Assembly: GCA_019429305.1 (NCBI GenBank)
Contig: JAHYIR010000005.1
Location: forward strand, 1-64,000
From: Candidatus Cloacimonadota bacterium
GTDB lineage: Bacteria > Cloacimonadota > Cloacimonadia > Cloacimonadales > JAJBBL01
Direction of reading: 5' to 3'
Length of the DNA stretch: 64,000 nt
Part shown: positions 44,358 to 52,994 of the stretch, in pieces
Layout of the letters: each line of letters begins with the position of its first letter
Numbering within the stretch: position 1 is the first letter of the stretch
Notes under the pieces: model-generated
Told to the model about the DNA's origin: nothing
Databases searched by the model: none
Seen by the model: the letters and a program-made list of their open reading frames with translations, nothing else
Made by a program: the position numbers and the translations under genes

Positions 44358-44990
44358 TCTTATCTGATAGGTAATCGAATAGCTCCTATTTTATTTGAGG
44401 GAGTTGATGAAGAGCAGAAGTATCTTGAGTGCAGAAGAATCGGAAATTTTTATAATAGATCTCTAATTCACCATGTGCCAGGAGCCTTCTGCTTTTCGCA
44501 TTCTACTCGCGATGCACGCTGATCTTGGTGTGGACACGAACCTTCTGTTCAACCTTCTATTAGCCTAATAAAATCGACTTCGACTAGCTGGGCTTGGTTT
44601 GTATCTACGATCCCGCTGTGGCACTTGAAAAATACCGTTCCGATCTTCAGGATCAGCATCAAGCTTTGCTAGTTTGTTATCCTAAAGCCGTCTTCGTCAG
44701 GATCAATAGACAGCCCTTCCCACCCCGAAAAGAGGCATCTCATCACTGACATGAGTAAAGCCAACATAATTTTGATTTATAAACTTGAATTGGTGTTGAG
44801 ACCTCTCCATTTCGCTTCGCTTCAGTCGAGATGACAATATTTAGTTGCTATACAAAAAAGGGCAGATAGCATTATTTTTTAGAAATGACTTGACACATGA
44901 AATAGCATAATGAATTTTTTCGTCGTGCATTTTCCCGTAGAAGTAGAATTTTTTCGAACAGATCGAAAAGAATAAAGTAGTGGAAGTGTT
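44358..44990. other. Gene-free stretch before the hydrogenase operon
   Basis: About 630 bases without a credible gene. At 44797-44837 there is a widespread type of intergenic repeat, ACCTCTCCATTTCGCTTCGC followed by TTCAGTCGAGATGAC, in the opposite sense to its usual written form. A TTGACA at 44890 may belong to the hydrogenase promoter, but no good -10 lies at the normal distance. Confidence 0.55.
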
Positions 44991-45986
44991 ATGAAAGTTT
45001 ATACTGTAACTAAAAGACAGTGGACGGAGTTTTTAAGTGAATTTTTGTTAGACTACCAAGTGTACGCTCCCATCAAGAAAGAGAATTCGGTCGACTTCGA
45101 AGAGTTAATACCCCGTAAGATCGATTCAATCTATTATGACGGCAATACCCCAATAACTCCCCTGAAAGCTTTTTTGTTTCCTGTAAAGGAGAATGTGGTC
45201 AACTTGAAAAAGCCCCAACCGAAAATTGTTATTGGTGTTCCTAACTGTGATCTGGCAGCTTTGAATCTACTCGATAATATCTATCTGGGAGAAGAGTTCT
45301 TGGATCCAACTTACAAGGATAATCGTGAAAACACGATAATTTTTGGGAAGGATTGCTATCAGTACAAAGATAGTTGCCATTGCACCGCTTATGATCTGAA
45401 ACCTTATCCGGAAAAGAACTCTGATGTATCTATGTCTATAATGGATGATAAGTTCTATCTTTCACCGATGAGTAAAAAGGGTGAACAGTTTCTGGAAAAG
45501 TATAAGATCAACAAAAGCGAAGAGTCCGAAGAGTTGCCGGAAAAGATTATTGAGAAAAGAGATGAGATGGTAAAAGGACTTCAGGAGCTAAACAAAAATC
45601 TTCCCAATCAATCGGAGAGTCGACTTGGTATAGAAAAAGAGAACGTTGAACTCTGGAAACATCATGCATCAACTTGTGTATCTTGTGGAGCTTGTTCCTT
45701 TATCTGTCCAACTTGTCATTGTTTTCTCTTAGTTGATAAGGAGAACTTTGAGAAGGTTAAAAACTGGGATGTTTGTCAATTTCCCTCTTTTGCTAAGGTG
45801 GCTGCCGGCGAAGATCCCTTAAAGAAGCTCTATGACCGGCTGAAGTATCGCTATCTTTGTAAATTTATTTACAAACCGGATATGTTCAAGGCAATTGCCT
45901 GTACCGGTTGTGGCAGATGTATCGATACATGCATTGGTAAGATCAACAAAAATGATGTAATCAAAGAAGCCTGTAAGCAAGGATAA
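44991..45986 (+). CDS. HydB-like [4Fe-4S] subunit (sulfhydrogenase beta / AsrA type)
   Basis: A 331-residue iron-sulfur protein related to sulfhydrogenase beta subunits and to anaerobic sulfite reductase A. It passes electrons between a flavin subunit and other clusters. Two [4Fe-4S] motifs near the C-terminus are clear: Cys229/232/235/239 in CVSCGACSFIC, and Cys304/307/310/314 in CTGCGRCIDTC. The upstream region has VGVPNCDLAAL-type elements of this family and further Cys at 122, 129 and 131. It leads the hydrogenase run and is 4 bases from the HydG-like gene. Together they should form an NAD(P)H-oxidising module (inference). Confidence 0.85.
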   Translation: MKVYTVTKRQWTEFLSEFLLDYQVYAPIKKENSVDFEELIPRKIDSIYYDGNTPITPLKAFLFPVKENVVNLKKPQPKIVIGVPNCDLAALNLLDNIYLGEEFLDPTYKDNRENTIIFGKDCYQYKDSCHCTAYDLKPYPEKNSDVSMSIMDDKFYLSPMSKKGEQFLEKYKINKSEESEELPEKIIEKRDEMVKGLQELNKNLPNQSESRLGIEKENVELWKHHASTCVSCGACSFICPTCHCFLLVDKENFEKVKNWDVCQFPSFAKVAAGEDPLKKLYDRLKYRYLCKFIYKPDMFKAIACTGCGRCIDTCIGKINKNDVIKEACKQG

Positions 45987-45990
45987 AAAT

Positions 45991-46812
45991 ATGCAGGATA
46001 AAAACATATACAAACCGATAAAAGCTAAACTGATCGAAGTGATCGATGAGTCTCCGATGATCAAGACTTTCGTACTGGTTCCTGAAGAGGAGTTTTTCTT
46101 TAAAACAGGTCAGTTTATTGAAGCAACAGTAGATGGGGTAGGTGAAGCACCCTTCACTCCATCTTCCTCACCATTAGTAACAACTCAGTTAGATCTGACC
46201 GTGATGAAAGCCGGTTATGTTACCGAAAAGATGCATGAGATGAAACCGGGTGACTATATGGGTATCCGAGGACCTTACGGGAGAGGATATCCAGTCGAAG
46301 AATATTATGACAAGGAAGTGCTGATACTTGGTGGAGGTTGCGGTTTTGCTCCTATCAGGTCACTACTCTATAGTCTGAAAGCGGTATCGGATAAGTTGAG
46401 GAAAGTGACTTTTTGCTATGGTTCCAAAACACCGGTAGATTGTATCTACAAGCCCTATATAACAGAACTTCGTGAAACACCTAAATTCGAAGTTTATCGC
46501 TCGGTAGATAAAGGTGATGAGAGCTGGACAGAGAAGGTCGGTGTCGTAACAGTATTGCTTGATGATGTAAAGGTAGATATTCCGAATTCAGTAGCAGTAG
46601 TCTGCGGGCCACCAATAATGATGAAGTTCGGAACCAAGAGACTTTTGGAGATGGGATATCCTGAAGATAAGATCTATCTATCAATGGAAAAGAACATGTC
46701 ATGTGGAGTTGGTAAATGCGGACACTGTGCCATGGGTGACTACTTTGTCTGCAAAGACGGACCTGTCTTTACCTATAACGAAATCAAAAATCATCCTCAT
46801 ATCTGGATGTAA
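45991..46812 (+). CDS. HydG-like FAD/NAD(P)-binding subunit with [2Fe-2S] cluster
   Basis: A 273-residue flavoprotein of the ferredoxin-NADP reductase superfamily, like sulfhydrogenase gamma and AsrB. The FAD-binding barrel spans 10-100 (GEAPFTPSSS, GIRGPYGRGYPV). The NAD(P)-binding domain starts at LILGGGCGFAPIR (111-123) and includes VVCGPPIMM. The C-terminal [2Fe-2S] motif uses Cys238, 243, 246 and 254 (SCGVGKCGHC). It is the dinucleotide-facing partner of the HydB-like protein upstream. Whether it prefers NADH or NADPH is not visible. Confidence 0.87.
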   Translation: MQDKNIYKPIKAKLIEVIDESPMIKTFVLVPEEEFFFKTGQFIEATVDGVGEAPFTPSSSPLVTTQLDLTVMKAGYVTEKMHEMKPGDYMGIRGPYGRGYPVEEYYDKEVLILGGGCGFAPIRSLLYSLKAVSDKLRKVTFCYGSKTPVDCIYKPYITELRETPKFEVYRSVDKGDESWTEKVGVVTVLLDDVKVDIPNSVAVVCGPPIMMKFGTKRLLEMGYPEDKIYLSMEKNMSCGVGKCGHCAMGDYFVCKDGPVFTYNEIKNHPHIWM

Positions 46813-46821
46813 GAGAAGTCT

Positions 46822-47322
46822 ATGAGTAAGAAGATACTGATTGATTTAGCCAAGTTTCGCGAAAATGCAACTAATGGAGAATACAACTACGGAGAATGTA
46901 CTTATGATTTTCATCCGAATAATATTGGGATGAAAGATATTGTTGAACAAGCAATGATGAGATTGACTTGCCGACGTTGTGAAGAAGCACCCTGCGTTAA
47001 TGTATGCCCTGCAGAAGCGTTGGAGAAAGATGAGGAAGGATATCTTAAAAGATTTACCAATCTCTGTATCGGGTGTCAGTCGTGTGTAGCTGCCTGTCCT
47101 TTTGGCACATTATCAAATAGAATTATTACAGATAAGAAATCGATTTGTGATTTATGTGATTTTAATGAGGAGTCAAAACCACTTAAATGTATGCAGACAG
47201 CTCCGGAGGGGGCGATCACTTTCACTGAAGCTGAGGCAAATGAAGCTGAAGGGATTTTTCAATTAAATGATAAAGTACTGGTGAAAGAGATCAGGTGGGA
47301 AGATTTAAAGCAAAATGAATGA
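46822..47322 (+). CDS. Polyferredoxin (HycB/CooF-like), predicted three [4Fe-4S] clusters
   Basis: A 166-residue electron carrier. Complete motifs are Cys50/53/58/62 (CRRCEEAPCVNVC) and Cys82/85/88/92 (CIGCQSCVAAC). A last motif has Cys109, 112 and 123, but the usual fourth Cys is Ala127. Only Cys26 remains from the N-terminal motif. In four-cluster relatives these ends share clusters, so Cys26 plus 109/112/123 would build one cluster while its partner is lost. It should link the HydB/G module to the membrane hydrogenase. Confidence 0.85.
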   Translation: MSKKILIDLAKFRENATNGEYNYGECTYDFHPNNIGMKDIVEQAMMRLTCRRCEEAPCVNVCPAEALEKDEEGYLKRFTNLCIGCQSCVAACPFGTLSNRIITDKKSICDLCDFNEESKPLKCMQTAPEGAITFTEAEANEAEGIFQLNDKVLVKEIRWEDLKQNE

Positions 47323-47323
47323 A

Positions 47324-47391
47324 ATAGGTGTTAGGTTCTAGGTTATTGTTGGTTAACACTTCACACCTAACCCCTAAAACCTAATATCTAT
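47324..47391. repeat. Intergenic hairpin inside the hydrogenase run (ferredoxin-NuoH gap)
   Basis: ATAGGTGTTAGGTTCTAG on the left is complementary to CTAAAACCTAATATCTAT on the right at 15 of 18 positions, with further TAACC pairing inside. The hairpin almost fills the gap. The TTAGGTTTTAGGTGTTAGG word style looks like a dispersed intergenic repeat. Confidence 0.6.
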
Positions 47392-48333
47392 TTGGAGAAA
47401 TATATGGGAATTGAGATATTTTACTTTCTGATCTTTCCGGGATTGCTCTTTTCCGGAATTATAGGCGGATTAATCAGTTGGGTAGATAGAAAGATTACTG
47501 CCAGAGTGCAATTTCGGCAAGGTCCTCCAATGTTACAGCCATTTTACGACTTTGTTAAACTATTGGTAAAGGAAACCCTAATTCCTGCCAGAGGATCAAT
47601 TACTACCTTTATTTTAGCCCCAGTGTTTGCCCTATTTGGAGCTACTATTTCAGCCGTTTTTATTCTGTTGCCTATCTTAGGGATTGATCATGGTTTTGCC
47701 GGTGATATCATTGTCATAGTTTATCTGCTGAATATTCCCTCGTTGTCCTATATTATGGGTGCTCTGGCTTCCGGTAACCCTTTAGCAGCCGTTGGTGCAT
47801 CCCGTGAAATGAAACTTATCTTGAGTTATGAAATACCGTTCCTGCTGGTTCTGATCTCGATCATCATCAAAGCAGGAATGACGATAAGTTTATCAGAGAT
47901 CGTAGCAGTACAAATGACATCGGGAGCTTTCATAGGTAGTATCTCAGGTATAATAGGTTTTATAACTGTTTTGATGTGTATTCAGGCAAAACTCGGTTTA
48001 GTTCCCTTTGATATGGCGGAAGGTGAGGGGGAGATCTGCGACGGGATAGCTATTGAATTTTCCGGATCGATATTAGCACTGATCAAGCTGACGAAGTATA
48101 TAATGTTCTTTATACTGCCTGCTTTGGTAGCCGGTATTTATTTCGCAGGGCTACCTTTAACTGGTATCAATATCTTATGGTCAATATTGAAAATTTTTGC
48201 AGTAGTTTTATTAATTACATTAATTCGCAACACTAATCCGCGAGTTCGTATAGAACAGGCAATGCGATTTTTCTGGATATGGATGAATTTGCTGGCGATA
48301 ATAAGTATCATATTAGCAGTCTTTGGATTATAA
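47392..48333 (+). CDS. NuoH-like membrane hydrogenase subunit (MbhM/EchB type)
   Basis: A 313-residue integral membrane protein with about eight hydrophobic segments. It anchors the hydrogenase arm to the ion-pumping part. NuoH family blocks are visible: DRKITARVQFRQGPPMLQPF near 28-47, ASREMKLILSYEIPFLLVL, and MAEGEGEICDGIAIEFSG with the conserved acidic residues at the quinone-cavity position. The coding start could be one of two nearby codons; the first after the GGAG is used. In most Mbh operons this gene is last but one; here it is placed before the small subunit. Confidence 0.92.
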   Translation: MEKYMGIEIFYFLIFPGLLFSGIIGGLISWVDRKITARVQFRQGPPMLQPFYDFVKLLVKETLIPARGSITTFILAPVFALFGATISAVFILLPILGIDHGFAGDIIVIVYLLNIPSLSYIMGALASGNPLAAVGASREMKLILSYEIPFLLVLISIIIKAGMTISLSEIVAVQMTSGAFIGSISGIIGFITVLMCIQAKLGLVPFDMAEGEGEICDGIAIEFSGSILALIKLTKYIMFFILPALVAGIYFAGLPLTGINILWSILKIFAVVLLITLIRNTNPRVRIEQAMRFFWIWMNLLAIISIILAVFGL

Positions 48334-48789
48334 ATGAACACTAAAATTCAACCACTAATGAACACAGATAACTACACTAATGATCACGAATCAAAAGAAA
48401 TGGACTCGAATAAAATTCAGGATTTGCTGTTTGGTCAGGAGTGTTATCAGATCATTGGTGCTTGTTATACTGTTCATAACGAGCTAGGGAATGGGTTTTT
48501 AGAACCGGTTTATCAAGAAGCTTTATCAATTGAAATGGCAAACAACAAAATCCCATTCGAAAGAGAAAAACATATAAGTATTCATTATAAAGGATATATT
48601 TTGGATAAGAAATACATAGCTGATTTTGTTTGCTACGATAAAATTATCTTAGAATTGAAGTCTGTTGATGATCTAATAGACGAACACGCATCTCAAGTCT
48701 TTAATTACTTGAAAGCAAGTAAAATGCGGTTAGGGTTATTAATCAATTTCGGTAAGACAAAACTACAGTATAAAAGGGTAATCCTATGA
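48334..48789 (+). CDS. GxxExxY-family protein inserted in the hydrogenase run
   Basis: A 151-residue protein with the family motif GNGFLEPVYQEAL, then IPFEREKHISIHYKG, YIADFVCYDKIILELKSV (a nuclease-like D..ELK core) and GLLINFGK. Family members are small, often clustered with dispersed repeats; their role is unproven. The ATG at 48334 touches the NuoH-like stop, but codons 1-22 consist of repeat sequence, so the true start may be the ATG at 48400. Imperfect inverted repeats lie on both sides (48336-48393 and 48816-48870). It has no known part in hydrogenase function and looks foreign. Confidence 0.85.
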   Translation: MNTKIQPLMNTDNYTNDHESKEMDSNKIQDLLFGQECYQIIGACYTVHNELGNGFLEPVYQEALSIEMANNKIPFEREKHISIHYKGYILDKKYIADFVCYDKIILELKSVDDLIDEHASQVFNYLKASKMRLGLLINFGKTKLQYKRVIL

Positions 48790-48815
48790 ATAGTTTTTAT
48801 GTCGAAGTTAGGGTC

Positions 48816-48870
48816 TTTATTAGTGTTGATTCGTGGTTAACCTTTCGTGTACATTCGTGGATATCTTTAT
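48816..48870 (-). repeat. Right-hand repeat of the GxxExxY cassette
   Basis: On the minus strand it reads CCACGAATGTACACGAAAGG, then ACCACGAATCAACACTAAT. Its left partner at about 48351-48393 starts CCACTAATGAACACAGAT and is in the opposite sense. A third copy in the window lies at 24554-24600. Confidence 0.6.
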
Positions 48871-48881
48871 AGGAGAGGAAA

Positions 48882-49322
48882 TTGGGTCTTAAAGAGTTAA
48901 GTTTTAAGAAATCATTATGGGTATTCCATTTAAGTGTCGGGTCGTGTAACAATTGTGATATTGAAATTCTCGATCTATTGACACCGAGATATGATGTTGA
49001 GAGATTTGGTATGAAACTGGTTGGGAGCATCAGGCATGCTGATGTTCTATTGGTTACCGGTATAGTAACCAATAAAACAAAACCACGGTTACTGGAAGTT
49101 TATGAGCAGGCACCCAAACCGATAGTCGTTATTGCTATCGGGGCTTGTCCCTGTACAGGTGGGATTTTTGCCTCAGGGTATAATTTTGCCGGTCCTTTGG
49201 ATAAGGTTATTCCTGTAGATGCTTATATTCCGGGTTGTCCACCCAAGCCGGAGGCAATGTTAGCCGGTATCGTGAAGTTTCTAAACAAGACTAAAGCAGA
49301 AAAGGACAAATCTTCAGCATAA
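48882..49322 (+). CDS. [NiFe]-hydrogenase small subunit (MbhJ/NuoB-like)
   Basis: A 146-residue protein holding the proximal [4Fe-4S] cluster. Ligands are Cys22 and Cys25 in VGSCNNCDIE, Cys89 in IGACPCTGG, and Cys119 in IPGCPPKPE. The start is TTG at 48882, supported by AGGAGAGG about 5 bases upstream; no ATG is available before the conserved region. It is the electron entry to the NiFe site in the large subunit. The preceding gap is filled by the GxxExxY cassette. Confidence 0.92.
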   Translation: MGLKELSFKKSLWVFHLSVGSCNNCDIEILDLLTPRYDVERFGMKLVGSIRHADVLLVTGIVTNKTKPRLLEVYEQAPKPIVVIAIGACPCTGGIFASGYNFAGPLDKVIPVDAYIPGCPPKPEAMLAGIVKFLNKTKAEKDKSSA

Positions 49323-49364
49323 GTCATTAGTTTGATAGATTAATAATATAAATACGGAGAAACA

Positions 49365-49811
49365 ATGAACATCGAGCAGTATATAACAGACTTACAAGGT
49401 AAGTTTCCGGAGATTTCTAAGATAGAGATTGTAAATGAAAAACGACTAATGGTTCATATTCCCAGAAAGCTATTACAAGAGATAACTGCCTATTGGTTCA
49501 ATGAACTGCAATATCGTTATATCATAGTAACGGCAATGGATTCTAAAGAGGGTTATGAGATCATATATCACTATTCTGATGATAAGTCCGGCTGGATAAT
49601 GAATCTTAATGTCTTATTACCCCATGATCAACCTGAAATCGAATCAATGACACCTGTAGTTTATGGGATAGAGTGGATAGAACGAGAGATAATGGATATT
49701 TTAGGAATAAAATTCCTTAACCATCCCAAACCGGAACGTTTCCTATTTCCGGAAAATTGGCCTGAAGGGGAGTATCCCTATCGCAGAAAGTACAGACAGG
49801 AGGATAGATAA
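49365..49811 (+). CDS. NuoC-like hydrogenase subunit (MbhK type)
   Basis: A 148-residue protein of the 30-kDa complex I subunit family, a structural partner of the large subunit. The conserved C-terminal block is IEWIEREIMDILGIKFLNHP followed by RFLFPENWPEGEYPYRR. It sits between the small and large subunit genes, as in Mbh and Ech operons; its stop codon is adjacent to the start of the large subunit. Confidence 0.9.
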   Translation: MNIEQYITDLQGKFPEISKIEIVNEKRLMVHIPRKLLQEITAYWFNELQYRYIIVTAMDSKEGYEIIYHYSDDKSGWIMNLNVLLPHDQPEIESMTPVVYGIEWIEREIMDILGIKFLNHPKPERFLFPENWPEGEYPYRRKYRQEDR

Positions 49812-51014
49812 ATGGGCAAAAAGACAATAGTACCGATTGGACCATATCATCCACTACTGGAAGAACCGGAATTTTTTAAGCTTTATTGCGATGGAGAGGT
49901 TGTAGTCGATATGGAATGGGAAACTGGTTATAACCATCGCGGAATAGAAAAGATATGTGAAAACAAAACCTTTGAACAGGTTTTTTATGTTGTAGAGAGG
50001 ATCTGTGGGATTTGTTCCACCTCACACCCTTTTGCCTATGCAAATGCTGTTGAGAGTATTCCCGGTGTCGAAGTTCCTGTTCGTGCCAAGTTAATTCGCT
50101 CTATAGTTGGTGAATTAGAGAGAGTACATAGCCATCTATTATGGGTTGGTCTGGCAGGACATTTTCTTGGTTATAATACTGTCTTTATGTGGGCATGGAA
50201 GTATCGCGAACCTATCTTAGATATGTTCGAGATCATCACTGGTAACAGGAACAGTTACGCTATGTTTACTATCGGTGGTGTGCGAAGAGATATCAATGAA
50301 GAACAGGCAACTCAACTGCTTAAAGTATTAGATGATGTAAAGATCAAGACTGATTTACTTGTAGGTACTGTCATGGATGACCCGGTTATTCATGCCCGGT
50401 TAAAAGGGGTAGGGACTCTAACAGCCCAAGATATTCATGATTTTGGAGCAGTAGGTCCTACCGCCAGAGCTTCTGGTGTAGATATTGACGTAAGAAGAGA
50501 TGACCCCTATGCCGCTTATGATATGGTAAAATGGAAGGTTGTTACTGCACAGGCAGGAGATGTTTTTGCCAAAGCAGAAGTCCGCTTATTGGAAATGTAT
50601 GAATCAATAGCAATAATTCAGCAATGTTTGGAATTGTTGAAAAAAGAGCCGGTGGGAGAGATCAAAGCAAAAGTAAAAGAGATACCACCTGGATTAGGAA
50701 TTGGTCATGCAGAAGCACCACGAGGCGAAGTATTTCATTTTGTTAAATCCGACGGCAGTAATAGCCCGGTACGTCATAAGATCAGAGCTCCCAGTTATAA
50801 CTGTATTACTACCTTTAGAAAATCGTGTATAGGTGGTACTATATCAGATGCGGCTATCTGCACAGCTGCAGTTGACCCCTGTTATTGCTGCACAGAGAGA
50901 ATGACTCAGGTTTATGACTATCGTAGTGGGAAAAGGGTTATGAATGCTGCTGATTTGATTAAACTATCCCAGCAAAAAACGGAAGAGATCAGAAAAGCAA
51001 TGAGAAAGAAATAG
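49812..51014 (+). CDS. [NiFe]-hydrogenase large subunit, group 4 (MbhL/EchE-like)
   Basis: The catalytic subunit that makes or uses H2. It has 400 residues. The NiFe ligands are Cys65 and Cys68 in ERICGICST and Cys357 and Cys360 in VDPCYCCTER. All four cysteines are intact, which separates it from the Mbx and complex I relatives that have lost them. A 37-residue tail follows Arg363, the expected cut site for the maturation protease encoded at 57646. Group 4 membership follows from the NuoD-like neighbour set and the short DPCxxCTER end. Confidence 0.95.
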   Translation: MGKKTIVPIGPYHPLLEEPEFFKLYCDGEVVVDMEWETGYNHRGIEKICENKTFEQVFYVVERICGICSTSHPFAYANAVESIPGVEVPVRAKLIRSIVGELERVHSHLLWVGLAGHFLGYNTVFMWAWKYREPILDMFEIITGNRNSYAMFTIGGVRRDINEEQATQLLKVLDDVKIKTDLLVGTVMDDPVIHARLKGVGTLTAQDIHDFGAVGPTARASGVDIDVRRDDPYAAYDMVKWKVVTAQAGDVFAKAEVRLLEMYESIAIIQQCLELLKKEPVGEIKAKVKEIPPGLGIGHAEAPRGEVFHFVKSDGSNSPVRHKIRAPSYNCITTFRKSCIGGTISDAAICTAAVDPCYCCTERMTQVYDYRSGKRVMNAADLIKLSQQKTEEIRKAMRKK

Positions 51015-51104
51015 TGGAAAGGTGAAAAGGTGTAAAGGTGATAAGGCAAGAGAAGAATCAATGATATTAGTCCCTTGTCACTATATCACCCTTCCACCAT
51101 TCCA
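51015..51104. repeat. Intergenic hairpin inside the hydrogenase run (large subunit-MrpA gap)
   Basis: The left arm TGGAAAGGTGAAAAGGTG and on (51015-51050) is complementary to CACCCTTCCACCATTCCA (51087-51104) and the flanking CTTGTCACTATAT. The stem is long but imperfect. GGTGAAAAGGTG word repetition is typical of intergenic elements. Confidence 0.6.
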
Positions 51105-51124
51105 CAACAGTTAATGAGGAATAT

Positions 51125-52981
51125 ATGATTGATTTTCGATTATTGATTATGATGCCGATGGTTATCGGAGTAGTGCTATTCATATTGCCGGAATCTTTGA
51201 AAACGGTTAAAGGTCTTATCACATTAGCAGTTTCGGCAGTTACCCTGTATTTATCATTGGTATTATTCAGGGTTATACCCGGGGATGTTACACTGCTGGT
51301 TAGAATGCCCTGTACTTTCTTACCATCCTTAGAAAAGCTGCTGCTATTGCGTGTAGATGGTTTAAGTAAACTGATTGTATTATTCATTGGTTTTTTCGGG
51401 TTTCTCTATACTATTTATTCTCTTGCTTATATTACAAAGGGCAAACGCATCCTCAGTTATTACTCCTATTTTCTGATAACACTTGGTGCCTCTTTTGGTG
51501 TAGCATTGGCTGATAATTTGTTAGTCTTTGTAACATTATGGGGACTGTTAGGATTAACTCTCTATAAATTGATCAAAGGTCACGATGATGAGAACTCTTC
51601 TACTGCTAAGAAGACCTTGATACTCATAGGAGCATCAGATTCGATATTAATCATGGGAATAGGGATGCTCTTTCTTGCTTCCGGCAGTTTCAGCATGTCA
51701 GCTATTAATCTGACAACCAATCATCCCTTTATTAATATTGCCTTCCTAACTCTTCTCATAGCCAGTTTTACTAAAGCAGGAGTCTTTCCTTTTCATACAT
51801 GGGTTCCCGATTATGCTAAAGATGCTCCGGCATCCAGTTCCGCTTTTCTACCTGCTTCTTTAGACAAATTATTAGGAATATACTTCTTGGCCCGTATATG
51901 TATGAATATCTTTTCATTAACAACTTGGGCTACTTTGCTATTATTGATAATTGGAACTGTGACTATTATAACAGCTGTTATGATGGCACTAATTCAACAT
52001 AATTACAAAAGATTACTTGGCTATCATGCTGTTTCACAGGTCGGCTATATGGTGACAGGTATTGCTCTCGGCACACCATTGGGATTAGCAGCCGGACTGT
52101 TTCATATGGTTAATAATGCAATCTATAAAGGTGGTTTGTTCCTGACTGCAGGAAGTGTCGAAAAGAGTACAGGGAGAGAAGAACTTGATCAGTTAGGGGG
52201 ATTGAGTAAATTGATGCCTCTAACTTTTATCAGTGCCCTGATCTTTGCTCTATCGATCTCCGGTATTCCTCCCTTAAATGGATTCTACTCTAAATGGATG
52301 ATCTATACCGGGATAATCGATTTTGGTGCAATGAACCAAGCTGGGATCGCCAGTCAGCTCTGGATGGTTTGGTTGATCTTAACTCTTGTTGGCTCTTCTT
52401 TGACTCTGGCAAGCTTTGTGAAATTTATTTCCGGTATTTACTTGGGTCGCAGAAATGAATCATTAGGTGCTGTTAAAGAGGTTAACATTCTCATGTGGCT
52501 TCCACAGATATTTTTAGCGTTAATATGTGTAGTGTTTGGTATTTTTGCTGCCCGTTGGATCGTTCCATCTTTATTCGGCTTTACTAATGTGGGTTTAATG
52601 GGTACAGAGATTAGCGAACAATGGCTTGCACCGGCAGTATCAATTCTCATTCTGATCTCAATTATAATTGGGTTTATAATCTATTGGATGGGAACACTTA
52701 AAACCAGACGTACTTCGGATAGTTTTGTTGGTGGAGAAAAATTACAGGAAGAATTGAACTATTCACCCTTAGAGTTCTATAAAACCATTGGGACTTTCAA
52801 ATTCTTCAACTTCATTTATCAAAAAGCAACTAAAAAGTGGTTTGATATATATCATATAGGTAAAGGCTTTGTTTTAGGTTGCAGTAAAGTCTTCAGTTGG
52901 TGCCATACTGGAGTATTATCCACTTATCTGATGTGGATTATCTTTGGTGTGGCAATTTTAATGATCATCCTCATTTTGTAA
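51125..52981 (+). CDS. MrpA N-terminal-like / NuoL-like ion-translocating subunit
   Basis: A 618-residue membrane protein with about 15 hydrophobic segments, an antiporter-type ion channel subunit. Conserved elements are TKAGVFPFHTWVPDYAKDAP, HNYKRLLGYHAVSQVGYM, FHMVNNAIYKGGLFLTAGS and SGIPPLNGFYSKW. The charged stretch after about residue 520 followed by a last hydrophobic helix recalls the extended C-terminus of NuoL/HyfB types. With the next gene it makes up a split MrpA. A Pyrococcus-type Mbh lacks this subunit. Confidence 0.88.
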   Translation: MIDFRLLIMMPMVIGVVLFILPESLKTVKGLITLAVSAVTLYLSLVLFRVIPGDVTLLVRMPCTFLPSLEKLLLLRVDGLSKLIVLFIGFFGFLYTIYSLAYITKGKRILSYYSYFLITLGASFGVALADNLLVFVTLWGLLGLTLYKLIKGHDDENSSTAKKTLILIGASDSILIMGIGMLFLASGSFSMSAINLTTNHPFINIAFLTLLIASFTKAGVFPFHTWVPDYAKDAPASSSAFLPASLDKLLGIYFLARICMNIFSLTTWATLLLLIIGTVTIITAVMMALIQHNYKRLLGYHAVSQVGYMVTGIALGTPLGLAAGLFHMVNNAIYKGGLFLTAGSVEKSTGREELDQLGGLSKLMPLTFISALIFALSISGIPPLNGFYSKWMIYTGIIDFGAMNQAGIASQLWMVWLILTLVGSSLTLASFVKFISGIYLGRRNESLGAVKEVNILMWLPQIFLALICVVFGIFAARWIVPSLFGFTNVGLMGTEISEQWLAPAVSILILISIIIGFIIYWMGTLKTRRTSDSFVGGEKLQEELNYSPLEFYKTIGTFKFFNFIYQKATKKWFDIYHIGKGFVLGCSKVFSWCHTGVLSTYLMWIIFGVAILMIILIL

Positions 52982-52994
52982 GGATAACGGTATT

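Noticed and set aside
44600-44760. Possible decayed gene before the hydrogenase run
   Set aside because: No frame of useful length and no recognisable motif on either strand.
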